Source of the DNA: Cryomorpha sp963836915
GTDB taxonomy: Bacteria; Bacteroidota; Bacteroidia; Flavobacteriales_D; Cryomorphaceae
Assembly (NCBI GenBank): GCA_963836915.1
Contig: CAWILH010000002.1
Location: 1,054,001-1,118,000, forward strand
DNA length: 64,000 nucleotides
Reading direction: 5' to 3'
The notes beneath the pieces are model-generated. The model ran no database searches. It saw only the letters and a list, made by a program, of their open reading frames with translations, and had not been told where the DNA came from. Below are positions 7,825 to 15,315 of this stretch, in pieces (the first letter of the stretch is position 1; each line of letters opens with the position of its first letter). The position numbers and the translations under genes are program-made.

Positions 7825-9600
7825 TCAATCGCTGAGCCCCATCTTCTTGAGCAAGAAGCTGGCATTCATATTTTGACAAATACCGCGCTCCAATTTATAG
7901 TCAAAGGCCAGCTCGCCATTTTCAAAGCGGACTTCAAATTTGTTGTTCTGTACTTCTTCGGGATGCGCATCTGCGAGTTCGCAAAGCGATAGATCATGGG
8001 TGGCGATGATCCCTTTTGCCGGCAGGCGGAGCAACTTCTCCATAAACCGCCTAGAGCCATGCGCCTTATCGACGGAGTTGGTGCCCTTCAAAATTTCATC
8101 TAGGATCACGAAGTGAAACTCGCCAGCTTCCAGTCGGTCGGACATTTGCCGGAGGCGTTTAAGTTCGTTGAAGAAATAGGATTCATTATCGCCCAGCGAA
8201 TCGGCCGAAAGCATGGATGTGAAAAGGGGTGACGGCCTGAAGGCAAGGGATGCAACGGGAACCGGAAGTCCACGCATGGCTAGGATCAAGTTCGTGCCGA
8301 CGGTTCTGAGATAAGTGCTCTTCCCAGCCATATTAGCGCCCGTGATAATCGAAAAATGCCGTTGGCCACTGAGCTCAAGCGAGTTGGACACAGCATCTTC
8401 GGGCATAAGAATATGCCGTGCGGCGATCATTTCAAAGGAAGGCTCTTTGGTAAGAATGGCATATTGATACCAGGGATGACTGTATACGTAGAGTCCAAAA
8501 CCTGCATAGGTTTCAACGGTGCTCACCAGCTCAAGCCATCCTGCCAAAAATGACGCATAGGTTTCCTTCCATTCGAAAATCCGTTTGGCACATTGAAAAT
8601 CCCACATCAACAGGAAATTGAGCACGACTGCGACTGCAATATTATTTCTGCTGTCTACGGCTCCAACTATTTTCTTCAAGCGCCGAAGGCCTTCCCTGCT
8701 CTCTTCCAGATTGGCGGAAGCCCGAAGCCCTTCTACACCAACTCCAAAAGGCGCATCCCTGATCAGGCGAAGCATCGCATCAAACTGATCTGCATCGGAA
8801 ACCAATTTTGACAGTTTTGAAAATTCTGATTGATGCTTCTTCAGATTCAGTATCAGCGGAATGCCAGGCACGATGAGCGATAGCAAATAGACTTGAAAAC
8901 TGATCATTCCCAAAGCGACGAGCACGGTTGAGGCCAATGCAAAGGCTGGGATAAGCCACCTAAGAACGAACCAAGAGCCCGACCTACGCAGGAATGGTCT
9001 AGTCTCTGACCAATTTTTTACCGCTTCTAATGACTTGGCGCTCATTTCGGTATGTGATGCGTGAGCCATTATGCGGAGTAGAAACTCGGGATCGGCCGAT
9101 AATTCCGAGATAATCTTTTGCTCTCTGGAAATCAATTCTGGAGTGGTAATCTCCGTCTTCAGCCAAGTGGCCAGCCGGCTTTGCGCCAATTCTGTTTTTG
9201 ATCGGTTCAGGTATTGGTAGATGCTATGCGTTCCGAATATGTTCAGGTCGCTGGCATAAGCGTGATCGGCTGTAGAAAAAGCTGCTCCATCGAATCGATC
9301 ACGCCAGTGACCATTCAGAATCTCGAGTTCTTCTGCGCAAAGCAGGTGGAAAGACGTCTCTACTTTCAACTTCTCTTTAAAATCAGAATGGCGCCTTACG
9401 AGAATTAAAAATGTAGCAATAAATACTAAAATAATTCCGGCAACATACGCCGAAATGTTCCAAAGAAAATAGACCGCAACTGCTGCTGCACAAAACAATA
9501 GAAGCCGAATCAGCGAATTGGCGCGGAGTTGAGACTTGATTCTGCGCAGCTCTACCGCCGACTTGGCCAGTGAGTCTTGAAAAAATTGAGATGGTTCCAT
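7825..9600 (-). CDS. Membrane-associated MutS-family ATPase
   Basis: A 591-residue protein with the MutS ATPase core but no mismatch-recognition domain. Walker A is GANMAGKST (421-429), Walker B is FVILDE (Asp501, Glu502), and the MutS signatures LGDNESYFFNELKRL, KGTNSVDKAHGS and IATHDL are present. N-terminal hydrophobic helices (about residues 30-67) and another pair near residues 215-250 predict membrane attachment, unlike canonical MutS or MutS2. This short MutS-related group is common in Bacteroidota and has no established function. It stands alone, with 105 bp of heptamer repeat beginning 34 bp upstream of its start codon. Confidence 0.85.
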   Translation of the reverse strand: MEPSQFFQDSLAKSAVELRRIKSQLRANSLIRLLLFCAAAVAVYFLWNISAYVAGIILVFIATFLILVRRHSDFKEKLKVETSFHLLCAEELEILNGHWRDRFDGAAFSTADHAYASDLNIFGTHSIYQYLNRSKTELAQSRLATWLKTEITTPELISREQKIISELSADPEFLLRIMAHASHTEMSAKSLEAVKNWSETRPFLRRSGSWFVLRWLIPAFALASTVLVALGMISFQVYLLSLIVPGIPLILNLKKHQSEFSKLSKLVSDADQFDAMLRLIRDAPFGVGVEGLRASANLEESREGLRRLKKIVGAVDSRNNIAVAVVLNFLLMWDFQCAKRIFEWKETYASFLAGWLELVSTVETYAGFGLYVYSHPWYQYAILTKEPSFEMIAARHILMPEDAVSNSLELSGQRHFSIITGANMAGKSTYLRTVGTNLILAMRGLPVPVASLAFRPSPLFTSMLSADSLGDNESYFFNELKRLRQMSDRLEAGEFHFVILDEILKGTNSVDKAHGSRRFMEKLLRLPAKGIIATHDLSLCELADAHPEEVQNNKFEVRFENGELAFDYKLERGICQNMNASFLLKKMGLSD

Positions 9601-9634
9601 AGCCTGCGAAAGTAGGTTTTTGGATTTTTGTCAG

Positions 9635-9739
9635 TTGGTTGTGAGTTATTGGTTATTAGTTGTTAGTTATTAGTTGTTAGTTATTAGTTGTTAGTTATTA
9701 GTTGTGAGTTGTTGGTTATGAGTTGTTGGTTATGAGAGA
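9635..9739. repeat. Degenerate heptamer tandem repeat, TTAGTTG type (left part)
   Basis: Fifteen consecutive 7-bp units in perfect phase, alternating TTAGTTG, TTAGTTA, TTGGTTA, TGAGTTG and ending with TGAGAGA. The phase never slips although the unit sequence drifts. The array is cut by the IS element that begins at 9742 and continues on its other side at 11106. It is non-coding. Confidence 0.9.
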
Positions 9740-9751
9740 TGTGTCCCAATA

Positions 9752-10630
9752 CTAAATACGGTTGACCATTTTCTCACTATGTGTTATTAAATGTAACTCT
9801 TTCTTTTTTGCTTCTTTTTTCTTTGTTAGTAACCCGGGTTTTTGTTGATAACCGAAGTGTACATCAGCTGGGGTTCTGAGCTTCAGGCTCCTATGTGGTC
9901 TAAGATGGTTGTAGTTGTGAACGGCTTGTTTGAGTTTTGTCCACAACTGGCTAAAATCCTGGGGATTCCAAGGTTTTAAGTATTCGTTTTTAATGATGCC
10001 ATTTATGCGTTCGGCGTGTGCGTTCTCGTATACAGATTCAGCCATACTGTTGATAATCCGCCCCTTGGTTATCTGTAAAAACTTCTTGCTATAATATTGT
10101 CCACCCCCATCAGAGTGAAAGATGAGTTGTTGATCCTGGTTGTAATCCTTCCAGGCCATCTTAAAAGCGGGTATTGTTGTATGGGTAGTTAAGAGCCTTT
10201 TGCTCAGATTATAACCGACAATAAGCCTGCTGAAAAGATCGAGAATAAAGGTCATGTAGTAGTATCGTTCTCCAAGCTGATAATAGGTGATATCGCTCAC
10301 CCAAACTTGGTTGACACGTGTCAACTTGATAGAGTCAACTAAGTTGGGAAATCGTATCACCGCATTGCTGTCGGTAGTTCTCTTAAAATTCCGTTTCCTT
10401 TTAATACAGAAGCCCATATCGCGGTAGAGTGCGAGGAATCGATCGCGTCCGATGTAATCGGGTAAGAGCATGGAATGCATTTTCACAGCACCCATTTTTG
10501 GGTGATCATCGCGGAGTTCGTGCAGCAGGTATTCAATCTGGCACCACTCATCGGTTTTGTTCAGCAATCGCTGATACCTCTGATGAATATTTTGCCTGCT
10601 TGTTTTAGCAAATTGATAGATCAAACGCAT
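9752..10630 (-). CDS. IS3-family transposase OrfB (integrase core)
   Basis: The DDE transposase catalytic part, 292 residues as an independent frame from ATG 10630. The catalytic triad is visible as Asp113 (VWVSDITYY), Asp174 (LIFHSDGGGQYY) and Glu207 (NAHAERINGIIKNEYL), followed by the usual HLRPHRSLKLRTPADV end. A preceding HTH-like region (HELRDDHPKMGAVKMHSML) matches the HTH_21 segment. It lies in the -1 frame relative to OrfA, and the frame stays open back to the slippery run at 10687-10696, so the active transposase is most likely an OrfAB fusion. Confidence 0.93.
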   Translation of the reverse strand: MRLIYQFAKTSRQNIHQRYQRLLNKTDEWCQIEYLLHELRDDHPKMGAVKMHSMLLPDYIGRDRFLALYRDMGFCIKRKRNFKRTTDSNAVIRFPNLVDSIKLTRVNQVWVSDITYYQLGERYYYMTFILDLFSRLIVGYNLSKRLLTTHTTIPAFKMAWKDYNQDQQLIFHSDGGGQYYSKKFLQITKGRIINSMAESVYENAHAERINGIIKNEYLKPWNPQDFSQLWTKLKQAVHNYNHLRPHRSLKLRTPADVHFGYQQKPGLLTKKKEAKKKELHLITHSEKMVNRI

Positions 10631-10632
10631 TT

Positions 10633-11085
10633 TTAGTCTGTGTTTGTCTTTGTTTTCCCTGAACCAGATGACTGTGTGGAGCCAAGCTTTTTTTTTATGT
10701 CTACCCCATACATTTCTTCCGCAACCTCAATGAGTTTGTCCTTAAATTCAATCTCTACCTGCTTTTGTCCCAGCAGTTTCTGTAGCTCAGCGATTTGCTC
10801 TCTTAGGGCTTTTAATTTGGCGGTATCACTCATTGGCTCAACTATTTGTCGCACTCCTTGCGTCTTAAGAACGGAGAATTTATCAACCCAGTTGTAGACT
10901 GCTGTAGAGCTTACGTCGTATTCTCTACAAATATCGCAAACCCTGGTTTGATTTAGCTCCAACTCTCTAACCTTCTTGAGCTTAAAGCTATCACTGAAAA
11001 CGCGATTTCTTCTTGGGTTGGATCTTACTCCAATCGACTTTTTACTTGCCATTTTTCTATCCGGTTTAGGGTGAAAAATGGTCAA
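10633..11085 (-). CDS. IS3-family transposase OrfA (HTH protein)
   Basis: A 150-residue DNA-binding component. It has an IS3/IS911-type helix-turn-helix (FSDSFKLKKVRELE, VCDICREYDVSSTAVYNWVDKF) followed by a leucine-rich helix (LKALREQIAELQKLLGQKQ) that mediates dimerisation in the family. The frame ends with TAA two bases before the OrfB ATG. It binds the terminal repeats and, when joined to OrfB by frameshifting, forms the transposase. Confidence 0.9.
   Translation of the reverse strand: MTIFHPKPDRKMASKKSIGVRSNPRRNRVFSDSFKLKKVRELELNQTRVCDICREYDVSSTAVYNWVDKFSVLKTQGVRQIVEPMSDTAKLKALREQIAELQKLLGQKQVEIEFKDKLIEVAEEMYGVDIKKKLGSTQSSGSGKTKTNTD
10687..10696 (-). promoter_or_regulatory. Programmed -1 frameshift site of the IS (A9G run)
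   Basis: On the minus strand OrfA reads ATA AAA AAA AAG, which contains the slippery heptamer A AAA AAG. Slipping back one base opens a frame without stops that runs straight into OrfB, through TGG CTC CAC and on to AAA ATG CGT. This is the standard way IS3 elements make OrfAB. Confidence 0.75.
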
Positions 11086-11105
11086 CTTATTTCAGTACGG
11101 GACAA

Positions 11106-11196
11106 TGAGAGATGACTCGCAACTAGAGACTCGCTCCTTGCGACTAGAGACTCGCAACTAGAGACTCGCCCCTTGCGACTCGAGACTCGAGACTCT
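11106..11196. repeat. Degenerate heptamer tandem repeat, GACTCGC type (right part)
   Basis: Thirteen 7-bp units in constant phase: TGAGAGA, TGACTCG, CAACTAG, AGACTCG, CTCCTTG, CGACTAG and variants. It is the continuation of the array at 9635-9739, interrupted by the IS. The unit sequence changes from the TTAGTTG type to the GACTCG/CCTTG type without losing the period. Confidence 0.85.
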
Positions 11197-11238
11197 ACTA
11201 TGCCACGCGCAAAATTTAACATTTATATGTTGCGGCAT

Positions 11239-11260
11239 TATATGTAGCTACATATATTTG
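11239..11260 (+). promoter_or_regulatory. Palindromic operator and -7 element of the marR-like gene
   Basis: TATATGTAGCTACATATA (11239-11256) is a perfect 18-bp palindrome of MarR-operator type. It overlaps the -7 element TATATTTG (11253-11260), with a -33 TTG at 11230-11232, 20 bases upstream. The ATG follows four bases after the -7 element, so the transcript is predicted to be leaderless. Binding of the MarR protein here would block its own operon. Confidence 0.65.
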
Positions 11261-11264
11261 CAGC

Positions 11265-11732
11265 ATGGAATTGGAAAAAGCCATAAAGCAAAAGAAGTTT
11301 GAGAGTGTGCAGCAGAAAGCTGTGATCAACATCTTGTACACCAGCAGCTGGCTTACCTATGAACAAAATGCGGTGTTCAAGCAGTTCGACCTTTCCATGC
11401 CACAATTTAATGTGCTGAGAATCTTAAAAGGCCAGCATCCCAATTCGGCATCGGTGAATCTGCTCATAGAGCGGATGATAGATCAAAGCTCAAATGCGTC
11501 GCGCATCGTGGAAAAGCTAAGGCAAAAAGGATGGGTAGATCGCAGGACATGTCCCGACGATAGGCGGCAGGTAGATGTGCTGATCAATGACGATGGGCTG
11601 AAATTATTAGAAAAAGTCGGTGTGGAATTACGAGCCTATCATAAATCTATGGCGACGCTCACCGACGAAGAATACGATCAATTAAATACGCTTTTAGATA
11701 AACTTAGAAATCAACAAAAATCAAAACAATGA
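11265..11732 (+). CDS. MarR-family transcriptional regulator
   Basis: A 155-residue winged-helix regulator. DNA-binding region: FDLSMPQFNVLRILKG, then SVNLLIERMIDQSSNASRIV, with wing KGWVDRRTCPDDRRQVDVLI and the conserved DxRR motif. Flanking helices form the dimer interface. It overlaps the following YceI gene by four bases (ATGA) and lies behind a palindromic operator, so it probably controls itself and the YceI protein. The ligand is unknown. MarR-YceI pairs are common in Bacteroidota. Confidence 0.92.
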   Translation: MELEKAIKQKKFESVQQKAVINILYTSSWLTYEQNAVFKQFDLSMPQFNVLRILKGQHPNSASVNLLIERMIDQSSNASRIVEKLRQKGWVDRRTCPDDRRQVDVLINDDGLKLLEKVGVELRAYHKSMATLTDEEYDQLNTLLDKLRNQQKSKQ

Positions 11733-12352
11733 AAACAATGAAAACAATTACCATGACCATCGCAGCAACGGTCTTAGCTGCAAGCCTATTTGCCGGCAAC
11801 GGAGAAGGTGAAAAAACAAGCATGAAAGTAAATACAGAGAAGAGCACTATCTTCTGGACAGGCAAGAAAGTGACTGGCGAGCATACCGGGACCCTAAAAC
11901 TTGATAATGGAATGGTGACCATAGAAGATGGAAAGCCAGTAGCTGCTGAGATGACCCTTAAGATGGCTTCTATCGAAGTGACCGACATTGAAGATCCGGA
12001 CACTAATGGCAAGCTCGTAGGCCACCTTCACTCACCCGACTTTTTCGGTACCGAAGCCCACCCTACCGGAATCTTTAAATCTACCAGCTTTGCGCCCATA
12101 GCCGGAGCAAAAGACAGGGAGGCCAACTACACAGTAAAAGGCACCCTTACCTTAAAGGGCATCTCGCAGGAGATCGAATTTCCCGTGTTTGTTTCTACAA
12201 AAGGGAAAAAACTCGTGGCTAATGGGAAGATGAGCATTGACCGCACGAAGTGGGACATTAAATATGGCTCAGGCAGCTTTTTCGATGACCTTGGCGACAA
12301 GGTAATTTACGATGATATCGAATTGAATTTCGTGCTTTCGGCAGAAGCCTAA
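11729..12352 (+). CDS. YceI-family secreted lipid-binding-like protein
   Basis: A 207-residue protein with a signal peptide (ITMTIAATVLAASLFAG) and a YceI-like lipocalin-type barrel: STIFWTGKKVTGEHTGTLKL, then VEDxEDPDxNGKL-like VTDIEDPDTNGKLVGHL, SPDFFGTEAHPTGIFKST, GTLTLKGISQEIEFPV and MSIDRTKWDIKYGSGSFFD. Family members bind isoprenoid-type lipids in the periplasm. It is translationally coupled to the MarR regulator and followed by a strong terminator, so the two form a self-contained operon. Confidence 0.92.
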   Translation: MKTMKTITMTIAATVLAASLFAGNGEGEKTSMKVNTEKSTIFWTGKKVTGEHTGTLKLDNGMVTIEDGKPVAAEMTLKMASIEVTDIEDPDTNGKLVGHLHSPDFFGTEAHPTGIFKSTSFAPIAGAKDREANYTVKGTLTLKGISQEIEFPVFVSTKGKKLVANGKMSIDRTKWDIKYGSGSFFDDLGDKVIYDDIELNFVLSAEA

Positions 12353-12373
12353 GCAATAGAATTGGTTGGTTAG

Positions 12374-12408
12374 AAAAAGTCGGTCTTCGCAAAGGCCGGC
12401 TTTTTTTA
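12374..12408. terminator. Terminator between convergent genes
   Basis: The stem AAGTCGGTCTT / AAGGCCGGCTT (with G-T pairs) and a CGCA loop is followed by seven T residues on the plus strand. The A-run before the stem may also serve the minus-strand gene ending at 12409. Confidence 0.75.
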
Positions 12409-13182
12409 TTATAAATTTTTCCAGTCGGGAACCACTTGTCTAACCTTGGGTTTGTCGTTTGATTTTGGTGCGAAGAAATATCTAAAATCGACCGAAAAAT
12501 AGGCTCCATCCACAGAAGCATTTTGAAAATACGCCGGCGGGACATTATCACGCGAATAGCTGACCTGCGTAGTAAGAATATCACCAATGGGCTGATGAAA
12601 GCTTCCGCCAATATAGAAGTAACCGTCCTTCTCTGTCCTAAATTCCAAGCCCACACTTCCCAATACGGCCGCGCGTACCCAATTGGTTTTAAACATGGTG
12701 ATGGTATAGCTCAATTGATTGGTCTCAAGGTCGCTCGCGTAAAAATCTACTGAAGCCCCGAGTGCGACATTCATAAAAAGCCGATCGGCCATCTGAATAT
12801 AGACCAAGCCCTTTATTGGAATCTCATAAGCCACAGAACGTAAATCGGTGGTCTGATCAAAATCTACGGAAGGATCGGTAATGCGGTATGAATAGCGGCG
12901 GCGGGTATAATAGATGCCCGATTCAATATTCCAAAAATCGGTGAGCTTGGCGCGCACGATACCACCAAAACCAAAACCGCCTTCATAGCTGATCTCGGCA
13001 GTAAAATTACGCGCCGAATCGGCAATGGAAAAAGGCGACATAGTGACCGAAGCGAGCGGCACTAGGCTGCGGAGTTCAAAACCGGCAGTGATTTCTATTG
13101 GGGCTTTATTCTTTTGTGCGCTGAGAAATAAGGAATACAGCTGGGATATAAGGAAAAGGATTAAGGCAAGCCTACTGATCAT
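12409..13182 (-). CDS. Outer-membrane beta-barrel protein (PorT/OmpA-barrel-like)
   Basis: A 257-residue protein with a signal peptide (ISRLALILFLISQLYSLFLSAQ). Alternating hydrophobic and polar strands follow (FGFGGIVRAKLTDFWNIES, GIYYTRRRYSYRI, LFMNVALGASVDFY, GYFYIGGSFHQPIGDI, YFSVDFRYFFA) and fit an 8-stranded barrel of the PorT/OMP_b-brl type. Its ATG directly abuts the stop of the M23 peptidase gene (TAAATG), so both are co-transcribed. A precise function is not visible. Confidence 0.75.
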   Translation of the reverse strand: MISRLALILFLISQLYSLFLSAQKNKAPIEITAGFELRSLVPLASVTMSPFSIADSARNFTAEISYEGGFGFGGIVRAKLTDFWNIESGIYYTRRRYSYRITDPSVDFDQTTDLRSVAYEIPIKGLVYIQMADRLFMNVALGASVDFYASDLETNQLSYTITMFKTNWVRAAVLGSVGLEFRTEKDGYFYIGGSFHQPIGDILTTQVSYSRDNVPPAYFQNASVDGAYFSVDFRYFFAPKSNDKPKVRQVVPDWKNL

Positions 13183-14301
13183 TTAAATACCGACTATTAA
13201 TTTCTGGCCGGTCTTAAGGGATTGATTTCTTTGTAAACCATTCAGCGAACATATAACGTCTACCGTGGTTCCAAATTGCCGGGCGATTTTGTAAAGGTAA
13301 TCACCCGATCTGACTTCATAGGTATTTTGACCCGCTGGCACTGCGCTTAAAAACGCTCCCGATTTCTGGAGCAGCAAGCGATCGCTGCGCAGGCAATGGT
13401 TCTTAAAATCGATTATTTGCGAAGGCTTGATGGGCACACCTTGAAAGCGCACTTCAAAGTGCAGGTGGCTCCCAGTAGAATTGCCGCTGCTACCACCCAG
13501 GCCGATCACATCTCCAGCTTCCACTTCATCGCCCGATTTTACCTTAAACCGATGTAAATGGGCATAAATGGTTTCCAATCCATTATGGTGTCTTACCACC
13601 ACTACCCTACCGAAACCCGCATAATTTCTAGCTACACGCACCACCCCTGGGAAGGCGGCATGCACAGGATCCCATACTTCGAGATCAATGTCGATACCAT
13701 TATGGTTGCGGCCATATCGCCATCCGAAATTGGATGTCACCACCCCTTCAAACGGAGATTGAAATCCACAGTTCGATTCTTCATCTACCAAGAGTAGCTG
13801 GAGCGTGGAGTCAAATAAGGCCAGATTATTACGAAAAGGATTTGGCACGGCTTCATTCCAATCGCTGTAAAAAGCATCGGCCGGAAAGGGATTGGCGCTA
13901 TAAGGTACATATGCGGCAAAGCCTGTGGGAGCGGATAGAAAATCTTCGGCTGCGACCATATAAATATTGACCGCATTCAGCACTGGTTGTGGTACCACGT
14001 CAAGCGCAAAAAGGCTATCTATTATTACATCAAGTTCATATTTGCTTTTGCCGGCAAGGCTACGGTAAACATTTAGCTGATTGACCAACGTAAGTGGCAC
14101 GCTATCAAGCATCAAAAGCGAGTCGATAAGGGCAGAATAATCATTTGCGCCAAGCGTGGCATTTGGAATGAAGGTGGCGCTGGCATCATAGACCACTACG
14201 GCAGATGAAGTATCGCGGGGCGTTTTTTTGAGCTCCGGATTGCCGGCCATCAAGCTATGACTGATTAAAAACATGAGCGGTATGAGAAGGGCCCTGCACA
14301 T
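13183..14301 (-). CDS. M23 metallopeptidase with C-terminal LysM domain
   Basis: A secreted peptidoglycan endopeptidase-type protein, 372 residues. A signal peptide (LLIPLMFLISHSLMA) and about 160 residues of Asx/Ser-rich sequence precede the LytM domain: SNFGWRYGRNHNGIDIDLEV supplies zinc ligands His200 and Asp204, and AHLH and SHLHFEV supply His248 and His281. All ligands are present, so it should be catalytic. Residues about 328-371 form a LysM module (YEVRSGDYLYKIARQFGTTV) for peptidoglycan binding. It precedes the barrel gene without any spacer and follows the small TM protein gene by 53 bp. Confidence 0.92.
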   Translation of the reverse strand: MCRALLIPLMFLISHSLMAGNPELKKTPRDTSSAVVVYDASATFIPNATLGANDYSALIDSLLMLDSVPLTLVNQLNVYRSLAGKSKYELDVIIDSLFALDVVPQPVLNAVNIYMVAAEDFLSAPTGFAAYVPYSANPFPADAFYSDWNEAVPNPFRNNLALFDSTLQLLLVDEESNCGFQSPFEGVVTSNFGWRYGRNHNGIDIDLEVWDPVHAAFPGVVRVARNYAGFGRVVVVRHHNGLETIYAHLHRFKVKSGDEVEAGDVIGLGGSSGNSTGSHLHFEVRFQGVPIKPSQIIDFKNHCLRSDRLLLQKSGAFLSAVPAGQNTYEVRSGDYLYKIARQFGTTVDVICSLNGLQRNQSLKTGQKLIVGI

Positions 14302-14354
14302 AGGATCGTCGCGTTTAAAGGTGTTGGCGTTATACTCTTACCAAGAGCTGCGGG

Positions 14355-14708
14355 TTACTTATTGGCCTTGAAAAAACCGATAAGAGCGAGCAAAATAAGT
14401 AAAAGTGTAAAAACAAGCAGCACATTACGGAATCCATTATGCCCCAAGAAGGGTTTCCGGAAATAATTATTGGCTTGATCATTAAGCTCTTCGGCTGCCA
14501 ATTGATGCTTGCTATGCACCCCTATGAGATGCCTCTTGAGCATTCCAGACCCTTCACCACGCTCGTAGGGCAGGTCGCTCTCTAAAAGGAGCGATTCAAA
14601 AAAATCGGCCGTCTCTTTCGCATGAAAATAGAATACGATGTACGCCCTTTGCCTTTCATGCGATTCGTAATTCTTATAATGAAAAGTTGATTTTACTCGC
14701 TTACCCAT
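14355..14708 (-). CDS. Small protein with C-terminal membrane anchor
   Basis: A 117-residue protein if started at ATG 14708, which overlaps the end of the nitroreductase gene by 16 bases; a longer frame to 14750 lies entirely within the nitroreductase and is less likely. The N-terminal 85 residues are soluble and mixed alpha/beta (AYIVFYFHAKETADFFESLL). The C-terminus is one hydrophobic helix (NVLLVFTLLLILLALIGFF), predicting a tail-anchored protein. The layout recalls small DUF2007-like domains, but the family was not recognised with certainty. Confidence 0.6.
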   Translation of the reverse strand: MGKRVKSTFHYKNYESHERQRAYIVFYFHAKETADFFESLLLESDLPYERGEGSGMLKRHLIGVHSKHQLAAEELNDQANNYFRKPFLGHNGFRNVLLVFTLLLILLALIGFFKANK

Positions 14709-15280
14709 TCGGTCACATACTCTACGGGTTTGCGGTGGCTCTTCGGCCAAGGTTCGGAAGGATAGCCGAGATAAATAAGCCCGAGCATTTTATGATTTTC
14801 TTCGAGTCCAAACTTTAATGCGGCACCGTTGCGGTATAGAAAGCCTGGTGAAGACCAGTATGATCCCAGTCCGTAGGCAGTGGCGGTGAGCAGGATATTC
14901 TGCGCCGCACATGCCACGGCTTCTACTTCTTCCAGCTCGGGTATCTTCGTATTTTCCGTGCGCAGCATAGAGAGCGCTATCACCACCGACGATTTTTCAA
15001 CCCGAGATTGTAAGCGCTCCAGCTTATGCTTATTAAACTCTTCTTCGGGCGTATGGGCTGTATAAAGCTCACGTATGGTCTCGATCAATTTCAATCGTCC
15101 AGCCCCGCTGTACACCTTAAATCGCCACGGCTGCGTTTTGCCATGCGTGGGCGCCCAGGTGGCATTGGTAAGGATTTCTTGCACGATCTCTTTCTGCACC
15201 ACCCTTTCCGAATATTGCTCTGGATAGATCGTTCTCCGCTCGCGGATGACCCCATGTATTTCGCTTAAATCAAATTTCAT
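14693..15280 (-). CDS. Nitroreductase-family FMN oxidoreductase
   Basis: A 195-residue nitroreductase-fold protein. Typical motifs are IRERRTIYPEQYSE at the N-terminus, NATWAPTHGKTQPWRFKV for FMN phosphate and ring contacts, AAQNILLTATAYGLGSYWSS in the middle, and LGLIYLGYPSE at the end. It likely reduces nitro or quinone-like compounds with NAD(P)H. The start is taken at ATG 15280, preceded by AAAGAG; a longer frame to 15310 adds a non-homologous basic stretch. It sits 35 bp after the AIM24-family gene in the same minus-strand run. Confidence 0.87.
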   Translation of the reverse strand: MKFDLSEIHGVIRERRTIYPEQYSERVVQKEIVQEILTNATWAPTHGKTQPWRFKVYSGAGRLKLIETIRELYTAHTPEEEFNKHKLERLQSRVEKSSVVIALSMLRTENTKIPELEEVEAVACAAQNILLTATAYGLGSYWSSPGFLYRNGAALKFGLEENHKMLGLIYLGYPSEPWPKSHRKPVEYVTEWVSE

Positions 15281-15315
15281 TTTTAAATCTCTTTTTCGGG
15301 CTTCCGCCAAATGTT

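Larger units (their letters stand above)
9742..11104 (-). mobile_element. Complete IS3-family insertion sequence (1363 bp)
   Basis: The element is bounded by imperfect terminal inverted repeats. The left end reads TGTCCCAATACTAAATACGG and the right end, reversed, reads TGTCCCGTACTGAAATAAG; both continue into GTTGACCATTTT. The tips are TG...CA. It carries two overlapping-type transposase frames on the minus strand linked by a slippery A9G run. The flanks share the direct repeat ATGAGAGATG (9732-9741 and 11105-11114). Because the insertion lies in a 7-bp tandem repeat, this can be read either as a 10-bp target duplication or as the 3-bp ATG duplication usual for IS3 plus one lost or gained heptamer register. 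Frames and ends look intact, so it may be active. Confidence 0.92.
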
